Shown: positions 1 through 9,010 of the stretch, one piece after another
Numbering within the stretch: the stretch's first letter is position 1
Layout of the letters: the number at the start of each line of letters is the position of its first letter
Assembly (NCBI GenBank): GCA_902540655.1
Contig: CACBNQ010000002.1
Span: forward strand, 16,245 to 80,244
From: an uncultured Alphaproteobacteria bacterium
GTDB lineage: Bacteria > Pseudomonadota > Alphaproteobacteria > Rhodobacterales > Rhodobacteraceae
Reading direction: 5' to 3'
Length of the DNA: 64,000 nucleotides
Made by a program: the position numbers and the translations under genes
Notes under the pieces: generated by a model
The model's database searches: none
The model's input: the letters and a program-made list of their open reading frames with translations, nothing else
Told to the model about the DNA's origin: nothing

Positions 1-1023
1 GCGAGAAATAACGCAACTTTTATAGATAATTTACAATACCAGGGAGCAATCATTTTGGGTAAGACACATATGACTGAGCTTGCTTTTTCAGGCCTTGGTC
101 TAAATCCCATCACCGCGACCCCTACTAACCCATTCAATGAGGAACTTGTTTCTGGTGGTTCTTCCTCGGGGTCGGCAGTATCTGTTTCTAGAAATTATTG
201 TTTTGCGTCAATCGGATCGGATACTGGGGGGTCTGTTAGAATTCCTGCAGCCTGGAATAATCTAGTAGGATTGAAAACAACCCATAATCTTATTGACTTA
301 ACTGGTGTTTTGAAACTTTGTCCTAGTTTTGATACCTTGGGGCCCATTTGCAGAAATGTTGATGACACCAATTTGGTTTTTAACGGAATGATTAATGGAA
401 AACTTCAAAAACTAAAAAAATATCAGCCTGAAAACTTTAAGTTTTTGATTATAAAAAATATGTTTTTTGAAGGCATAGATAGTGACATAAATGATAGCTT
501 TAATGTTACTATTGATAAGATAATTAAAAACGGTGCACGTGTAGAATATAAGAACATCTCAGAGATTGATAGCGCATTTGAAATCAGCAAAACTGTTTTT
601 CCAGCTGAGGCATATGGGATGTGGCAACATGAAATTGAAAAAAACCCAGGAAAAATGTTTGCCCCTATTCGGGAAAGATTTCGTAGTGGAAAAAAGATCT
701 TAGCGCATGATTATGTATATTCCCTACAAAGATTATTTGAATTGAGGTTAAGCTTCCTAGAGAAAGTTATTGGGTTTGACGCTATATTGGCACCAACTTC
801 ACCCATAAAACCCCCAAGCATCACACAATTATTAGATAGTCATAAATTCTTTACTGAAAGGAATTTATTAGCTTTGCGAAATACTAGAATGGCAAATTCA
901 TTAAATTTATGTGCGTTAACTTTGCCACTTGATACAGATTTTTCCGGTTTAATGCTTATGGGACGTCCTAACAATGAATTTGATTTAATGAGTATCGGAT
1001 TAGCTATCGAGAAAATAAAATAA
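1..1023 (+). CDS. Amidase-signature family enzyme, 5' end missing
   Basis: This is the C-terminal part of an amidase-signature hydrolase; the reading frame is open to the first base of the window, so the start lies outside. Visible family landmarks are an AIILGKTHMTE stretch (codons 16-26), the glycine/serine-rich GGSSSGSA loop (codons 52-59), and GSDTGGSVRIPA (about codons 72-83), which carries the cis-Ser and nucleophile Ser of the Ser-cisSer-Lys triad. The N-terminal Lys lies upstream. A LAPTSP motif follows near the C-terminus. The family hydrolyses amides and includes GatA, but without the N-terminal half or a gatB/gatC neighbour a GatA call is not supported; a general amidase is more likely. 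The first Met/Leu inside the window (base 55) is internal, not a start. ftsK follows 95 bases later. Confidence 0.85.
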   Translation, partial: ARNNATFIDNLQYQGAIILGKTHMTELAFSGLGLNPITATPTNPFNEELVSGGSSSGSAVSVSRNYCFASIGSDTGGSVRIPAAWNNLVGLKTTHNLIDLTGVLKLCPSFDTLGPICRNVDDTNLVFNGMINGKLQKLKKYQPENFKFLIIKNMFFEGIDSDINDSFNVTIDKIIKNGARVEYKNISEIDSAFEISKTVFPAEAYGMWQHEIEKNPGKMFAPIRERFRSGKKILAHDYVYSLQRLFELRLSFLEKVIGFDAILAPTSPIKPPSITQLLDSHKFFTERNLLALRNTRMANSLNLCALTLPLDTDFSGLMLMGRPNNEFDLMSIGLAIEKIK

Positions 1024-1118
1024 TTAAATAAAAAGTCTAATCTTTACCTAGATGACAAAAAAAAGTATTATGTTCAAAAATATATCTTGAAATAACCAAG
1101 AAAATACGAGCAGAAAAA

Positions 1119-3572
1119 ATGTCTTTTTTAGAAAAAGTTGACTATCCAGAATCAGCTGTAAAGGAGTATTCAAAAAAGTTTTTACTATTCATTTTTGTAA
1201 AAACTCTTGGCATTTTACTATTTTTTTCATCAGTCTTTATATTGCTATCGGTGATGACATACTCCAAAACTGATCCTAGCTTCCGAAATGCCAACGACGG
1301 AGAAATTGCAAATCTATTTGGTAAATTTGGCTCTTATTTAGCAGACTCTCTTCATGTAGCAATTGGAGTTACTATGCTTACATTACCTATATTCCTATTT
1401 GCATGGTCTAGTAGATTTCTCTTTAGTAACGGTCCTATTTATCTTTTCAAAAGAATAATTTTGCTACCATTGTTTATTGGTTTTTTCTCAGTTTTTTTAT
1501 CAACAAATACTCCCCCAAACTACTGGAATTTTGAATATGGTCTAGGCGGAATATTTGGTGATACATTTTTGAAGAAACTACTAATTTATCAACCGATTGA
1601 AATAAATCAGTGGCTTCAATTAATTGCAATAATCTGTCTATCCTTTTCTATTTTTTTGTTTTTTCTTGTTGCTGGTTTTAAAAAGCATGAGATTTATTCT
1701 TTGACAAGAAATAGAGTTCGGCACTTTAAGATTTTTTTGATGGGATCATATAAAGCTCTAAAGATTCTCATAGAAACCATATCTCAATCCGGGAAGAAGA
1801 GTTTAGAGACAGATAACCATAAGAATGCTTCTATAAAGCTCCACGACCCTGCAATAAAAAATAATGACTATCAAGATACAACGAACAATTTTTCTGCTTC
1901 TAGGGAAAATAAAAAAGATCTTTTAAATGGAATTTATAGTAGGCCTCCTATTAGTATTTTTGGTAATGGAAGGATAAAAAATAGACCTAAAAAAATTAAG
2001 AGTAGTAGCAGAGCTGCTTCCGAAGCGCAGCCGTCACTAGATTTAACTCAAAATAAAGAGAAATACCGTTATCCCCCTTTAGCTCTGCTTAGTGATTATA
2101 CATATCAAGCTGTAAGCTCTGTGAGCGCTGTTTCATTAAATGAAAATGCAAAAATGCTTGAAGCAGTATTAGAAGATTATGGGGTAAAAGGTAATATTAT
2201 TTCTGTCAAGCCCGGTCCTGTAGTAACTCTTTACGAGCTAGAGCCAGCTGCGGGTTTGAAAGCTAGCCGAGTAATTTCTTTATCTGAAGATATAGCAAGG
2301 TCAATGTCTGCTTTGGCAACTAGAGTCTCTACAATACCAGGTCGATCCGTTATAGGGATTGAATTACCAAACTCAAGCAGAGAAAAAGTTTTTTTGAAAG
2401 AACTTTTGTCATCGAAAAGTTATGAAGATTGCCGTTTTCAACTACCGCTGGCCTTGGGTAAAGATATAGGCGGAGAGCCCGTGATAGCAAATCTGGCAAA
2501 AATGCCCCATCTCTTGATAGCAGGAACAACTGGGTCAGGAAAATCAGTTGGTATCAATACAATGATCCTATCCCTTTTGTACAGGCTTACTCCAGATCAA
2601 TGTAGACTGATAATGATTGATCCTAAAATGTTAGAATTATCTGTTTACGATGGCATACCTCATCTGCTTAGTCCGGTAGTCACTGACCCTAAGAAAGCAG
2701 TTGTAGCTCTCAAGTGGGCGGTATTAGAAATGGAAGATAGATATAAAAAGATGTCACGGATGGGGGTTCGAAATATAGAAAGCTTTAACTCGAAGGTTAG
2801 CGAAGCAATCAAGAAGGAAGAAACTTTCTCAAGAGCTGTTCAAGTAGGATTTGATCAAAATACAGGTGAGCCGCTTTATGAAGAACAGAGCGAAGAACCC
2901 AAAGCATTACCATTTATAGTCATTATAGTTGATGAAATGGCAGACCTAATGATGGTAGCAGGAAAAGAGATAGAAGGTTGCATCCAGAGATTGGCACAAA
3001 TGGCAAGAGCGGCAGGTATACATCTGATTATGGCTACTCAAAGGCCCTCAGTGGATGTTATTACTGGAACGATAAAGGCAAACTTTCCCACAAGAATTTC
3101 TTTCCAGGTAACCTCAAAAATAGATAGTAGAACAATTTTGGGAGAGATGGGCGCTGAACAACTTCTTGGAATGGGTGATATGCTTTATATGGCTAATGGG
3201 GGTAAAGTTACTCGCGTTCACGGCCCTTTCGTATCCGACGCAGAGGTTGAAGAAATTGTATCTCATTTAAAGGAACAAGGCGTGCCTGAGTACCGGGAGG
3301 AAATATTGGACCCAAAAAATATTGAAAATAACGATAGCTTTTTTGATCCATCAGCCACGAATGGTAACAGCGATGATGAAGATCTTCTTGAAAACGCATT
3401 AGAAATCGTGAGAAGAGATAGGAAGTGCTCAACATCATATATTCAAAGAAAATTATCCATTGGATATAACAGAGCAGCAAAGATAGTGGAAGCGCTGGAA
3501 GAGAAAGGTTTCGTGTCTCCTGCAAACCATGTTGGGAAGCGTGATGTATTAATTCCTGAAAACAACATCTGA
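1119..3572 (+). CDS. ftsK: DNA translocase FtsK
   Basis: FtsK/SpoIIIE-type motor that pumps chromosome ends through the closing septum and activates dimer resolution. The 817-residue protein has hydrophobic membrane segments in its first about 190 residues, a short polar linker (about 230-310), and the RecA-like motor. Walker A is GTTGSGKS at residues 469-476 and Walker B ends in DE at 605-606. The C-terminal gamma winged helix (about 750-815, with the SIGYNRAAKIVE helix) reads KOPS sites. The linker is short compared with E. coli FtsK, as is usual in alphaproteobacteria. Its stop overlaps the lolA start by one base (TGATG), so the two are probably translationally coupled. Confidence 0.96.
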   Translation: MSFLEKVDYPESAVKEYSKKFLLFIFVKTLGILLFFSSVFILLSVMTYSKTDPSFRNANDGEIANLFGKFGSYLADSLHVAIGVTMLTLPIFLFAWSSRFLFSNGPIYLFKRIILLPLFIGFFSVFLSTNTPPNYWNFEYGLGGIFGDTFLKKLLIYQPIEINQWLQLIAIICLSFSIFLFFLVAGFKKHEIYSLTRNRVRHFKIFLMGSYKALKILIETISQSGKKSLETDNHKNASIKLHDPAIKNNDYQDTTNNFSASRENKKDLLNGIYSRPPISIFGNGRIKNRPKKIKSSSRAASEAQPSLDLTQNKEKYRYPPLALLSDYTYQAVSSVSAVSLNENAKMLEAVLEDYGVKGNIISVKPGPVVTLYELEPAAGLKASRVISLSEDIARSMSALATRVSTIPGRSVIGIELPNSSREKVFLKELLSSKSYEDCRFQLPLALGKDIGGEPVIANLAKMPHLLIAGTTGSGKSVGINTMILSLLYRLTPDQCRLIMIDPKMLELSVYDGIPHLLSPVVTDPKKAVVALKWAVLEMEDRYKKMSRMGVRNIESFNSKVSEAIKKEETFSRAVQVGFDQNTGEPLYEEQSEEPKALPFIVIIVDEMADLMMVAGKEIEGCIQRLAQMARAAGIHLIMATQRPSVDVITGTIKANFPTRISFQVTSKIDSRTILGEMGAEQLLGMGDMLYMANGGKVTRVHGPFVSDAEVEEIVSHLKEQGVPEYREEILDPKNIENNDSFFDPSATNGNSDDEDLLENALEIVRRDRKCSTSYIQRKLSIGYNRAAKIVEALEEKGFVSPANHVGKRDVLIPENNI

Positions 3573-4186
3573 TGCAAATGCGGGATTTTAGAAAAAAGTT
3601 TTTCAGAACAATTTTCAGTATTTCTATTATTTTTATATTTTCAACTAATGTTGTACTTCCCAGAAACAATACCTTAAAACTAATAAAAGACTATCTTGGA
3701 GACATTAAGACACTTCAAGCGAGATTCTCTCAAACTGATTATATGGGAGAAATTATGACAGGTGACCTGTTCTTAAAAAAACCAGGAAAAATTCGTCTTT
3801 CTTATGATCCTCCCAATTACTTACAAATTGTTTCCAAACAACAGGCAATATTGATATTTGATCCCAAAAATAGTGGTACCGGTCCTCTAACATACCCCCT
3901 TTCTTATACTCCTCTGGGCTTCTTAATCAAAAATGATTTGAGCTCATTAATAAGTGAAAATGATGAGAGCTTTGAGCTAAATGATTTGATCTTCTTGAAA
4001 ATTCGAAATCCGCAATACCAACTAAGCATTGAATTCAACAAAAATCCTGTATCCATAACTGGATGGGAATTCAAAAATCAAATGGGAGAAATGATAAAAA
4101 TCAGACTTAAGGATATACGAAAAAATAATTACATATCGGATGAAATTTTTAAAACTGAAAAGGATTATGAACGATTCAAAAAATAG
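3572..4186 (+). CDS. lolA: LolA-like outer-membrane lipoprotein carrier
   Basis: Periplasmic chaperone that carries lipoproteins from LolCDE to the outer membrane. The 204-residue protein begins with basic residues and a hydrophobic segment (about residues 10-28) consistent with a signal peptide. It then shows the family pattern: TLQARFSQTDY near residue 47, a GDLFLKKPGKIRLSY strand (about 62-76), an ILIFDPK turn, and a late GWEFKN strand. ftsK followed by lolA and then xth is a recurrent alphaproteobacterial order. It starts in the ftsK stop codon; a second in-frame ATG two codons later is also possible. Its last 11 bases overlap the convergent xth gene. The call rests on pattern and context, since LolA is poorly conserved. 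Confidence 0.85.
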   Translation: MQMRDFRKKFFRTIFSISIIFIFSTNVVLPRNNTLKLIKDYLGDIKTLQARFSQTDYMGEIMTGDLFLKKPGKIRLSYDPPNYLQIVSKQQAILIFDPKNSGTGPLTYPLSYTPLGFLIKNDLSSLISENDESFELNDLIFLKIRNPQYQLSIEFNKNPVSITGWEFKNQMGEMIKIRLKDIRKNNYISDEIFKTEKDYERFKK

Positions 4187-4961
4187 AAAGTATAGGAACG
4201 TGATCAGAAGGTCTTTCCCAGTCCCTAGCTTCTGAAAAAATTTGGACTTTGCTTAATTTAGATTTTAAATCTTGGCTTACCCATATATGATCCAAGCGTC
4301 TTCCGCGATTTGAAATCTTCCAGTCTCGTGCTCTATATGACCACCAACTATATAATTTGCCAGACGGTTTAATTTCTCTAAATGTGTCAATCCAGTTTCC
4401 ACTTTTTTTTATCTCTGATAAAAGGTCTGTTTCTATTTTTGTATGTGAAACAACGTTTAAAAGGGCTTTATGGCTCCAAACGTCATCTGGTAAAGGGGCT
4501 ATATTGAAGTCTCCAACGAGTATAGTTTTCTTTTTCTTGCCTTTAAAAAATTTATTCTTAATTTCGGAAAGAAAATTGATTTTATGCTCAAATTTAGGAT
4601 TTAATTTTATATCGGGTAAATCCCCGCCTGCCGGAATATAAAGATTGTGGACCTTTACACCGTCTTCAAGTTCAATTCCAATGTGTCGAGCATCGTCTCT
4701 ACCACAAAAATTGAATTTCTCAATTTTCACTATTTTACGTTTTGATAAAATTAAGACACCATTATACGACTTTTCCCCCCTATAAGCTGCGAATTTATAG
4801 CCCAACTTCTCAAAGTTTTCCAAGGGGAGCTTTTCGTCAATACATTTTGTTTCTTGGAGACACATAATGTCTGGGCAAGCCAGCTTTAAAAATCTCAACA
4901 CTAGTTCTTCTCTAAGTCTGACAGAATTTATATTCCATGATGCTACTGCAAGTGACTTCAA
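4176..4961 (-). CDS. xth: Exodeoxyribonuclease III
   Basis: AP endonuclease / 3'-5' exonuclease of base-excision repair, from the endonuclease-exonuclease-phosphatase family. All active-site landmarks are present in 261 residues: NINSVR (11-16), LQETK with metal ligand E37, YNGV (66-69), GDFNIAP with D151 and N153, the RRLDHIW motif (221-227) and the terminal SDHVPI with D253/H254. Length matches the family. It is the second gene of a minus-strand pair; its start overlaps the stop of the upstream regulator by 4 bases (ATGA), so they form one transcript. Confidence 0.95.
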   Translation of the reverse strand: MKSLAVASWNINSVRLREELVLRFLKLACPDIMCLQETKCIDEKLPLENFEKLGYKFAAYRGEKSYNGVLILSKRKIVKIEKFNFCGRDDARHIGIELEDGVKVHNLYIPAGGDLPDIKLNPKFEHKINFLSEIKNKFFKGKKKKTILVGDFNIAPLPDDVWSHKALLNVVSHTKIETDLLSEIKKSGNWIDTFREIKPSGKLYSWWSYRARDWKISNRGRRLDHIWVSQDLKSKLSKVQIFSEARDWERPSDHVPILSIF

Positions 4962-5632
4962 TTTTTCACGCCCGTAAGTTCGTGATTCAAATAAAACCTG
5001 CCCCCTTTATTAATAATAAAGTCGTGCAGAATTAGTCCTTCTTTGATTTTTTTCCTTAATCTGTAAAGGTGTGTTTCGAAAGTATGTGTTTCAATATTGG
5101 GATTTAACATCCAAACTTTTGACATTACTTCCTCTTTCGTTATTCCTTTACCCTCAGATTTCAACAAAGATACAAATATATCACTTTCTTTTTCAGTTAA
5201 CAAAACGGCCTGTTTATCTTTATAAATTAATTTTCTATCAGAAATTATAAAGCTTATGTATCCAAGAACTTTGTTGTTCTCTCTTTTACTTTTCATTTTT
5301 TCGAATATTGGTTGCAATACTTCGAGCAGCTCAACAATCCTAAATGGCCGTTTTAGGTAAATATTACCCTTTGGCAATAATTCGAACCTTTTTTGAGTAA
5401 TTAATATTTTTTCTATCTCCTTAAGTTTATTTTTTTGCATTTTTGTATTTGATAGAAACTCTTTGAATTTTGTAGAATCATAATCACTTACTAAAACATC
5501 TAGGTCTTCGATGTTTGCCAAAGTAAAATCTTTCACGACAACAGAGCTCCCATTTCTGAATTTGTAACCTTCCAATAAAGTCTTTAAGCTCTCTCCAAAT
5601 AACATATTTGTCGTTATAATTGCTAAGTTCAC
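4958..5632 (-). CDS. Pseudo-receiver OmpR/PhoB-type winged-helix regulator
   Basis: A 224-residue protein with a response-regulator layout. Residues 1-110 look like a receiver and residues about 125-218 are an OmpR/PhoB winged helix: a LTEKESDIFVSLL helix, the THTFETHLYRLRKKI recognition region, and a GGRFYL wing. The receiver is degenerate. The acidic pair expected after the first strand is replaced by TTN (residues 7-9), while an Asp (D50) and a Lys (K94, in LKRPF) remain. This suggests phosphorylation-independent or atypical signalling. No histidine kinase gene is nearby. It is cotranslated with xth, a pairing I recall in other alphaproteobacteria; the regulated genes are unknown. Confidence 0.8.
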   Translation of the reverse strand: MNLAIITTNMLFGESLKTLLEGYKFRNGSSVVVKDFTLANIEDLDVLVSDYDSTKFKEFLSNTKMQKNKLKEIEKILITQKRFELLPKGNIYLKRPFRIVELLEVLQPIFEKMKSKRENNKVLGYISFIISDRKLIYKDKQAVLLTEKESDIFVSLLKSEGKGITKEEVMSKVWMLNPNIETHTFETHLYRLRKKIKEGLILHDFIINKGGRFYLNHELTGVKN

Positions 5633-5740
5633 GTTTTTTACCTTAAGTTAATAAAAATTATAAGATATACATCCATTAAAAATTTCCTTAGCATCAACTT
5701 AACATAAAAATTGAAATTCTAAACCAATTGACACAATAAA

Positions 5741-6835
5741 ATGTTTTTAAGCTCATCTGAAATATCCTCGAGGTTGGTATCAGATTTACGATTAGGACTG
5801 CCTATCATCTTATACGATGCGAACACATATTTTTTAACCGCAGCGATAGAAACATTGTATTCAGAGAAACTAGATAAAATAATGGAGATTGCGAAAAACC
5901 AAAATTTTGAAATAGCTATAACTAATAGAAGAGCAAAGGTATTAAACGTTAGAATATATAATCAATCAGTTACTAGAATTTCGATAAGAGAAAAAGTAAG
6001 TATACAACTCCTTCAAGCTATCGCAGATCCCTCAAAGGATCTAGATTATCCGCTTAAGGGCCCATTCAAAAGCGAGAGGGATGGTAAATTCAACGTTGCT
6101 AGTGTATCACTATCACTTTGTAAGAAAGCAAGACTTTTGCCAGCATCAATACTTGTAAATATACCGCAAAGCATACGGGACGAGTTGATATCTTCCCAAA
6201 TATCTGAGTCTGATATAGGTGATTTAAAGATTAAACGTGAAGAGACCAAGTTTTTGCAGAATTTGAGCTCGGCCCAATTACCCATCAGTGGACAACAAAA
6301 TATAAGCCTATCTGTTTTCAGAGAAGTGACAGATATTACTGAACATTATGCGATAGTATTTGGCAATCCAAAAATTAATCAACCTGCTTTAACACGCGTA
6401 CATTCTGCTTGTTTTACAGGTGATTTACTTGGCTCAGAAAAATGTGATTGTGGGGAGCAATTTAGTGTCTCAATGTCAAAAATGAGAAATGAGGGAAATG
6501 GGATTTTGTTATATTTAAATCAGGAAGGTAGAGGAATTGGCTTGGCTAACAAAATGAGAGCATATCATCTCCAAAATATTGGTTTTGATACAGTCGATGC
6601 TAACCATAGACTTGGTTTTGAAGATGACGAAAGAGACCTAGAGATTGCTGCAAAGATATTAAAATCTTTAGGTGTAATCGACATAAAGCTAATGACTAAT
6701 AACCCAAAAAAAATCGAATATTTAACTGATAATGGGATCACTGTCAAAGAAAGAGTACCTTTGATAGTAAGCATGAATCCTAATAATGAAAGTTACTTGA
6801 AAACAAAAGCTAAAAAAAGTGGGCACCTTTTCTAA
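5741..6835 (+). CDS. ribA: GTP cyclohydrolase II with N-terminal RibB-like domain
   Basis: First step of riboflavin synthesis: opens GTP to a diaminopyrimidinone, formate and pyrophosphate. The C-terminal half has the zinc site C224 / C235 / C237 (in CFTGDLLGSEKCDC), the NQEGRGIG motif and the NPKKIEYL segment. The N-terminal about 165 residues resemble a decayed dihydroxybutanone-phosphate synthase domain (LRLGLPIIL near residue 16), without its acidic active-site motif. This is the usual 360-residue alphaproteobacterial RibA form, so only the cyclohydrolase activity is expected. No clear ribosome-binding site precedes the ATG. It is monocistronic, converging on the YggS gene two bases away. 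Confidence 0.93.
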   Translation: MFLSSSEISSRLVSDLRLGLPIILYDANTYFLTAAIETLYSEKLDKIMEIAKNQNFEIAITNRRAKVLNVRIYNQSVTRISIREKVSIQLLQAIADPSKDLDYPLKGPFKSERDGKFNVASVSLSLCKKARLLPASILVNIPQSIRDELISSQISESDIGDLKIKREETKFLQNLSSAQLPISGQQNISLSVFREVTDITEHYAIVFGNPKINQPALTRVHSACFTGDLLGSEKCDCGEQFSVSMSKMRNEGNGILLYLNQEGRGIGLANKMRAYHLQNIGFDTVDANHRLGFEDDERDLEIAAKILKSLGVIDIKLMTNNPKKIEYLTDNGITVKERVPLIVSMNPNNESYLKTKAKKSGHLF

Positions 6836-6837
6836 CC

Positions 6838-7509
6838 TTACTGCCTTAAACCGAAAATGGCCGTGCCGACTCGTACAAATGTTGCACCACATTTTATTGC
6901 TTCCATGTAATCTGAACTCATACCCATTGATAATTCCAAAAGACCATTTTGATCAGCTAACTTTTTCAGAAGCCTGAAATGTGTTTCAGGTGCCTCATTA
7001 ATAGGTGGGATGCACATTAGACCTATAATGTTTAGATCCATAAACTTCTGGATTGAATCCATAAACTCACTTAGCTTTTCAGGCTCAATACCGGCTTTCT
7101 GTTGCTCTAAACCTGTATTAACTTGAATAAAAATTTTTGGGCAGAATCCTTTTTTTTGAGCTTCGTCTGATATCTTCTCAGCTAATGAGTATCTATCTAA
7201 ACTGTGTACATAATCAAATAAGCCGAACACCTTTTTCACTTTATTTGACTGTAACGGACCTAAGAGGTGCAAATTTATGACTTTATTTTCTTTCTTTAAT
7301 TCCTGCCACTTCAACACTGCTTCTTGAACTTTATTTTCACCAAAGTGAGAATGGCCCTCGTCTATAACAGGCTTTATTTTATCCATGGGCTTTGTTTTGG
7401 ATACTGCAATTAGGTTAACAGAACCTTTTTTTCTACCTGCTTCGATTTCCTGTGATCCGATTTGGTTATTAATTATTTCTAATTTACTTATTTGTGTCAC
7501 TGAATTCAT
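6838..7509 (-). CDS. YggS/PLPHP family pyridoxal-phosphate homeostasis protein
   Basis: PLP-binding TIM-barrel protein of the YggS/PROSC family that buffers cellular PLP; no enzymatic reaction is established for the family. In 223 residues the PLP lysine is K38 in LIAVSKTKP, followed by FGENKVQEA (about 57-65), HLLGPLQSNK, QVNTG, and the terminal MGMSSDYMEAIKCGATFVRVGTAIFG phosphate-binding region (split over residues about 194-219). Its start overlaps the 3' end of the malonyl-CoA synthetase gene by 26 bases, so it is the last gene of a minus-strand operon. Confidence 0.93.
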   Translation of the reverse strand: MNSVTQISKLEIINNQIGSQEIEAGRKKGSVNLIAVSKTKPMDKIKPVIDEGHSHFGENKVQEAVLKWQELKKENKVINLHLLGPLQSNKVKKVFGLFDYVHSLDRYSLAEKISDEAQKKGFCPKIFIQVNTGLEQQKAGIEPEKLSEFMDSIQKFMDLNIIGLMCIPPINEAPETHFRLLKKLADQNGLLELSMGMSSDYMEAIKCGATFVRVGTAIFGLRQ

Positions 7510-9007
7510 CCCTATATATGTCTCTCAGCACATTTTTCTGTACTTTACCCATTGAGTTTCTTGGCAGTTCTTTAATAACATGTATTTTTTTCGGCAATTT
7601 AAAAGCCGCAAGATTTTTTCGAAGAGCTTCATAAAGAATATCGATGTTAATGCTATGTCCTTTTTTCTCAACTATTATTGCTAAAATACCTTCACCAAAG
7701 TCTGGATGTGACACCCCAACAACCGCAGACTCTTCAACGTTATTATCCTGATCGATAACTGTCTCGATTTCTTTTGGATAAACATTTAAACCCCCTGTTA
7801 TTATGAGGTCCTTATTTCGTCCTACTATTGTGAGGTAGTTATCTTGATCCAGGAAACCCATATCACCAGTAATAAAATAACCGTCGTCTCTAAATTCGCA
7901 TTTTGTTTTCTCTGGTTGTTTCCAGTACCCCTTGAATACATTTGGGCCTTTTACCTCCACAACGCCTATATCCCCGTTTTTTTTAAATTCGTCTTCGATC
8001 TCCAAGTCTGCTATTCTTATCTCAACATCTTCAAGAACTTTGCCGACAGTCCCTGCTTTCCTTTCACCAATATATGGATTTGAAGTTATCATGTTTGTTT
8101 CTGTCATTCCGTACCGTTCTAAAATTTTATGCCCAGTACGATACTCAAATTCTTTGTGCGTTTCTGTCAATAAAGGCGCACTTCCCGAAATAAAAAGGCG
8201 TGTGTTTTTAGCTATTTCCTTATTAAATTTGTTATTTTGTAATAATCGGGTGTAGAAGGTTGGAACTCCCATCATCACCGTTGTTGAGGGAAGATTTGAT
8301 ATAATGTCATCTACATCAAACTTTTTAAGAAATCGAATTTGACTGCCTGAAACTAAGGCAATATTTGTTGCTACAAATAGACCATGCGTATGGTAAATGG
8401 GCAGAGCATGTAACAATATATCGGAAGCAGTAAACTTCCACGCCTTTGAAAGGGTTAGGGCGTTTGAAAGCAAGTTTTTTTGAGAAAGCATAGCGCCCTT
8501 CGATTGACCAGTCGTTCCTGAGGTGTAAAGAATTGCTGCTGTATCATCTTCATTTAGTCCTTCAATAAAATCTAGAGGTTCATTTTCATTAAAATTTGAA
8601 AAAAAACTTCCTTTGTAATCAGCATCTATTGTTTCTATATTGAAGCTTCTTTTTTTTTCTAATGAATCTAATTCCTTCAGCATTTTTGAAGTGGTTATAA
8701 AAACTTTACAATCGCTATCATTTAGGAAATATTCAACTTCAAACCCCGTATAGCTCGTATTTAAAGGTATAAATATTATTCCTAGTTGAACACAGGCACC
8801 GTAAATTGTAAAAACATGATGAGATTTTTCTATTTGAAGAACTAAACAGTTCCCCTTTTCCAAACCAAATTTTTTTAGACAATTTGCCGTACACTTTATT
8901 TCATTTAGAAATTTATCATATGTAAGTGTCTTATCCAGGTCAGAAAAACTTAGAAAAATTTCTGAACCTTGGTTCTTGGCAAACAACTGATCGAATAGCG
9001 GGTTCAT
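7484..9007 (-). CDS. matB: Malonyl-CoA synthetase (MatB-like acyl-CoA ligase)
   Basis: ANL-superfamily adenylating ligase of 507 residues. It shows the P-loop-like YTSGTTGQSKG (161-171), HALPIYHTHGLFVA (about 200), ERYGMTETNM, and the adenylation lysine K488 in GKVQK. HTHGLFVATN and the GMTETNM-x-TSNPY combination are typical of malonyl-CoA synthetases of the Rhizobium MatB type, which activate free malonate (or methylmalonate) to the CoA ester. No malonyl-CoA decarboxylase (MatA) or malonate carrier is in this window, so the product may feed fatty-acid synthesis or protect against malonate. A general medium-chain ligase is the alternative. It lies between an Old Yellow Enzyme gene (3 bases upstream) and YggS (26-base overlap). 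Confidence 0.85.
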   Translation of the reverse strand: MNPLFDQLFAKNQGSEIFLSFSDLDKTLTYDKFLNEIKCTANCLKKFGLEKGNCLVLQIEKSHHVFTIYGACVQLGIIFIPLNTSYTGFEVEYFLNDSDCKVFITTSKMLKELDSLEKKRSFNIETIDADYKGSFFSNFNENEPLDFIEGLNEDDTAAILYTSGTTGQSKGAMLSQKNLLSNALTLSKAWKFTASDILLHALPIYHTHGLFVATNIALVSGSQIRFLKKFDVDDIISNLPSTTVMMGVPTFYTRLLQNNKFNKEIAKNTRLFISGSAPLLTETHKEFEYRTGHKILERYGMTETNMITSNPYIGERKAGTVGKVLEDVEIRIADLEIEDEFKKNGDIGVVEVKGPNVFKGYWKQPEKTKCEFRDDGYFITGDMGFLDQDNYLTIVGRNKDLIITGGLNVYPKEIETVIDQDNNVEESAVVGVSHPDFGEGILAIIVEKKGHSINIDILYEALRKNLAAFKLPKKIHVIKELPRNSMGKVQKNVLRDIYRDEFSDTNK

Positions 9008-9010
9008 AGA

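Noticed and set aside
3208..3669. Minus-strand 153-codon frame over the ftsK/lolA junction
   Set aside because: Shadow of the FtsK C-terminal domain; composition and context do not support a gene.
5726..5731. TTGACA just before ribA as a -35 element
   Set aside because: Transcription would begin inside ribA and there is no -10 at a suitable distance.
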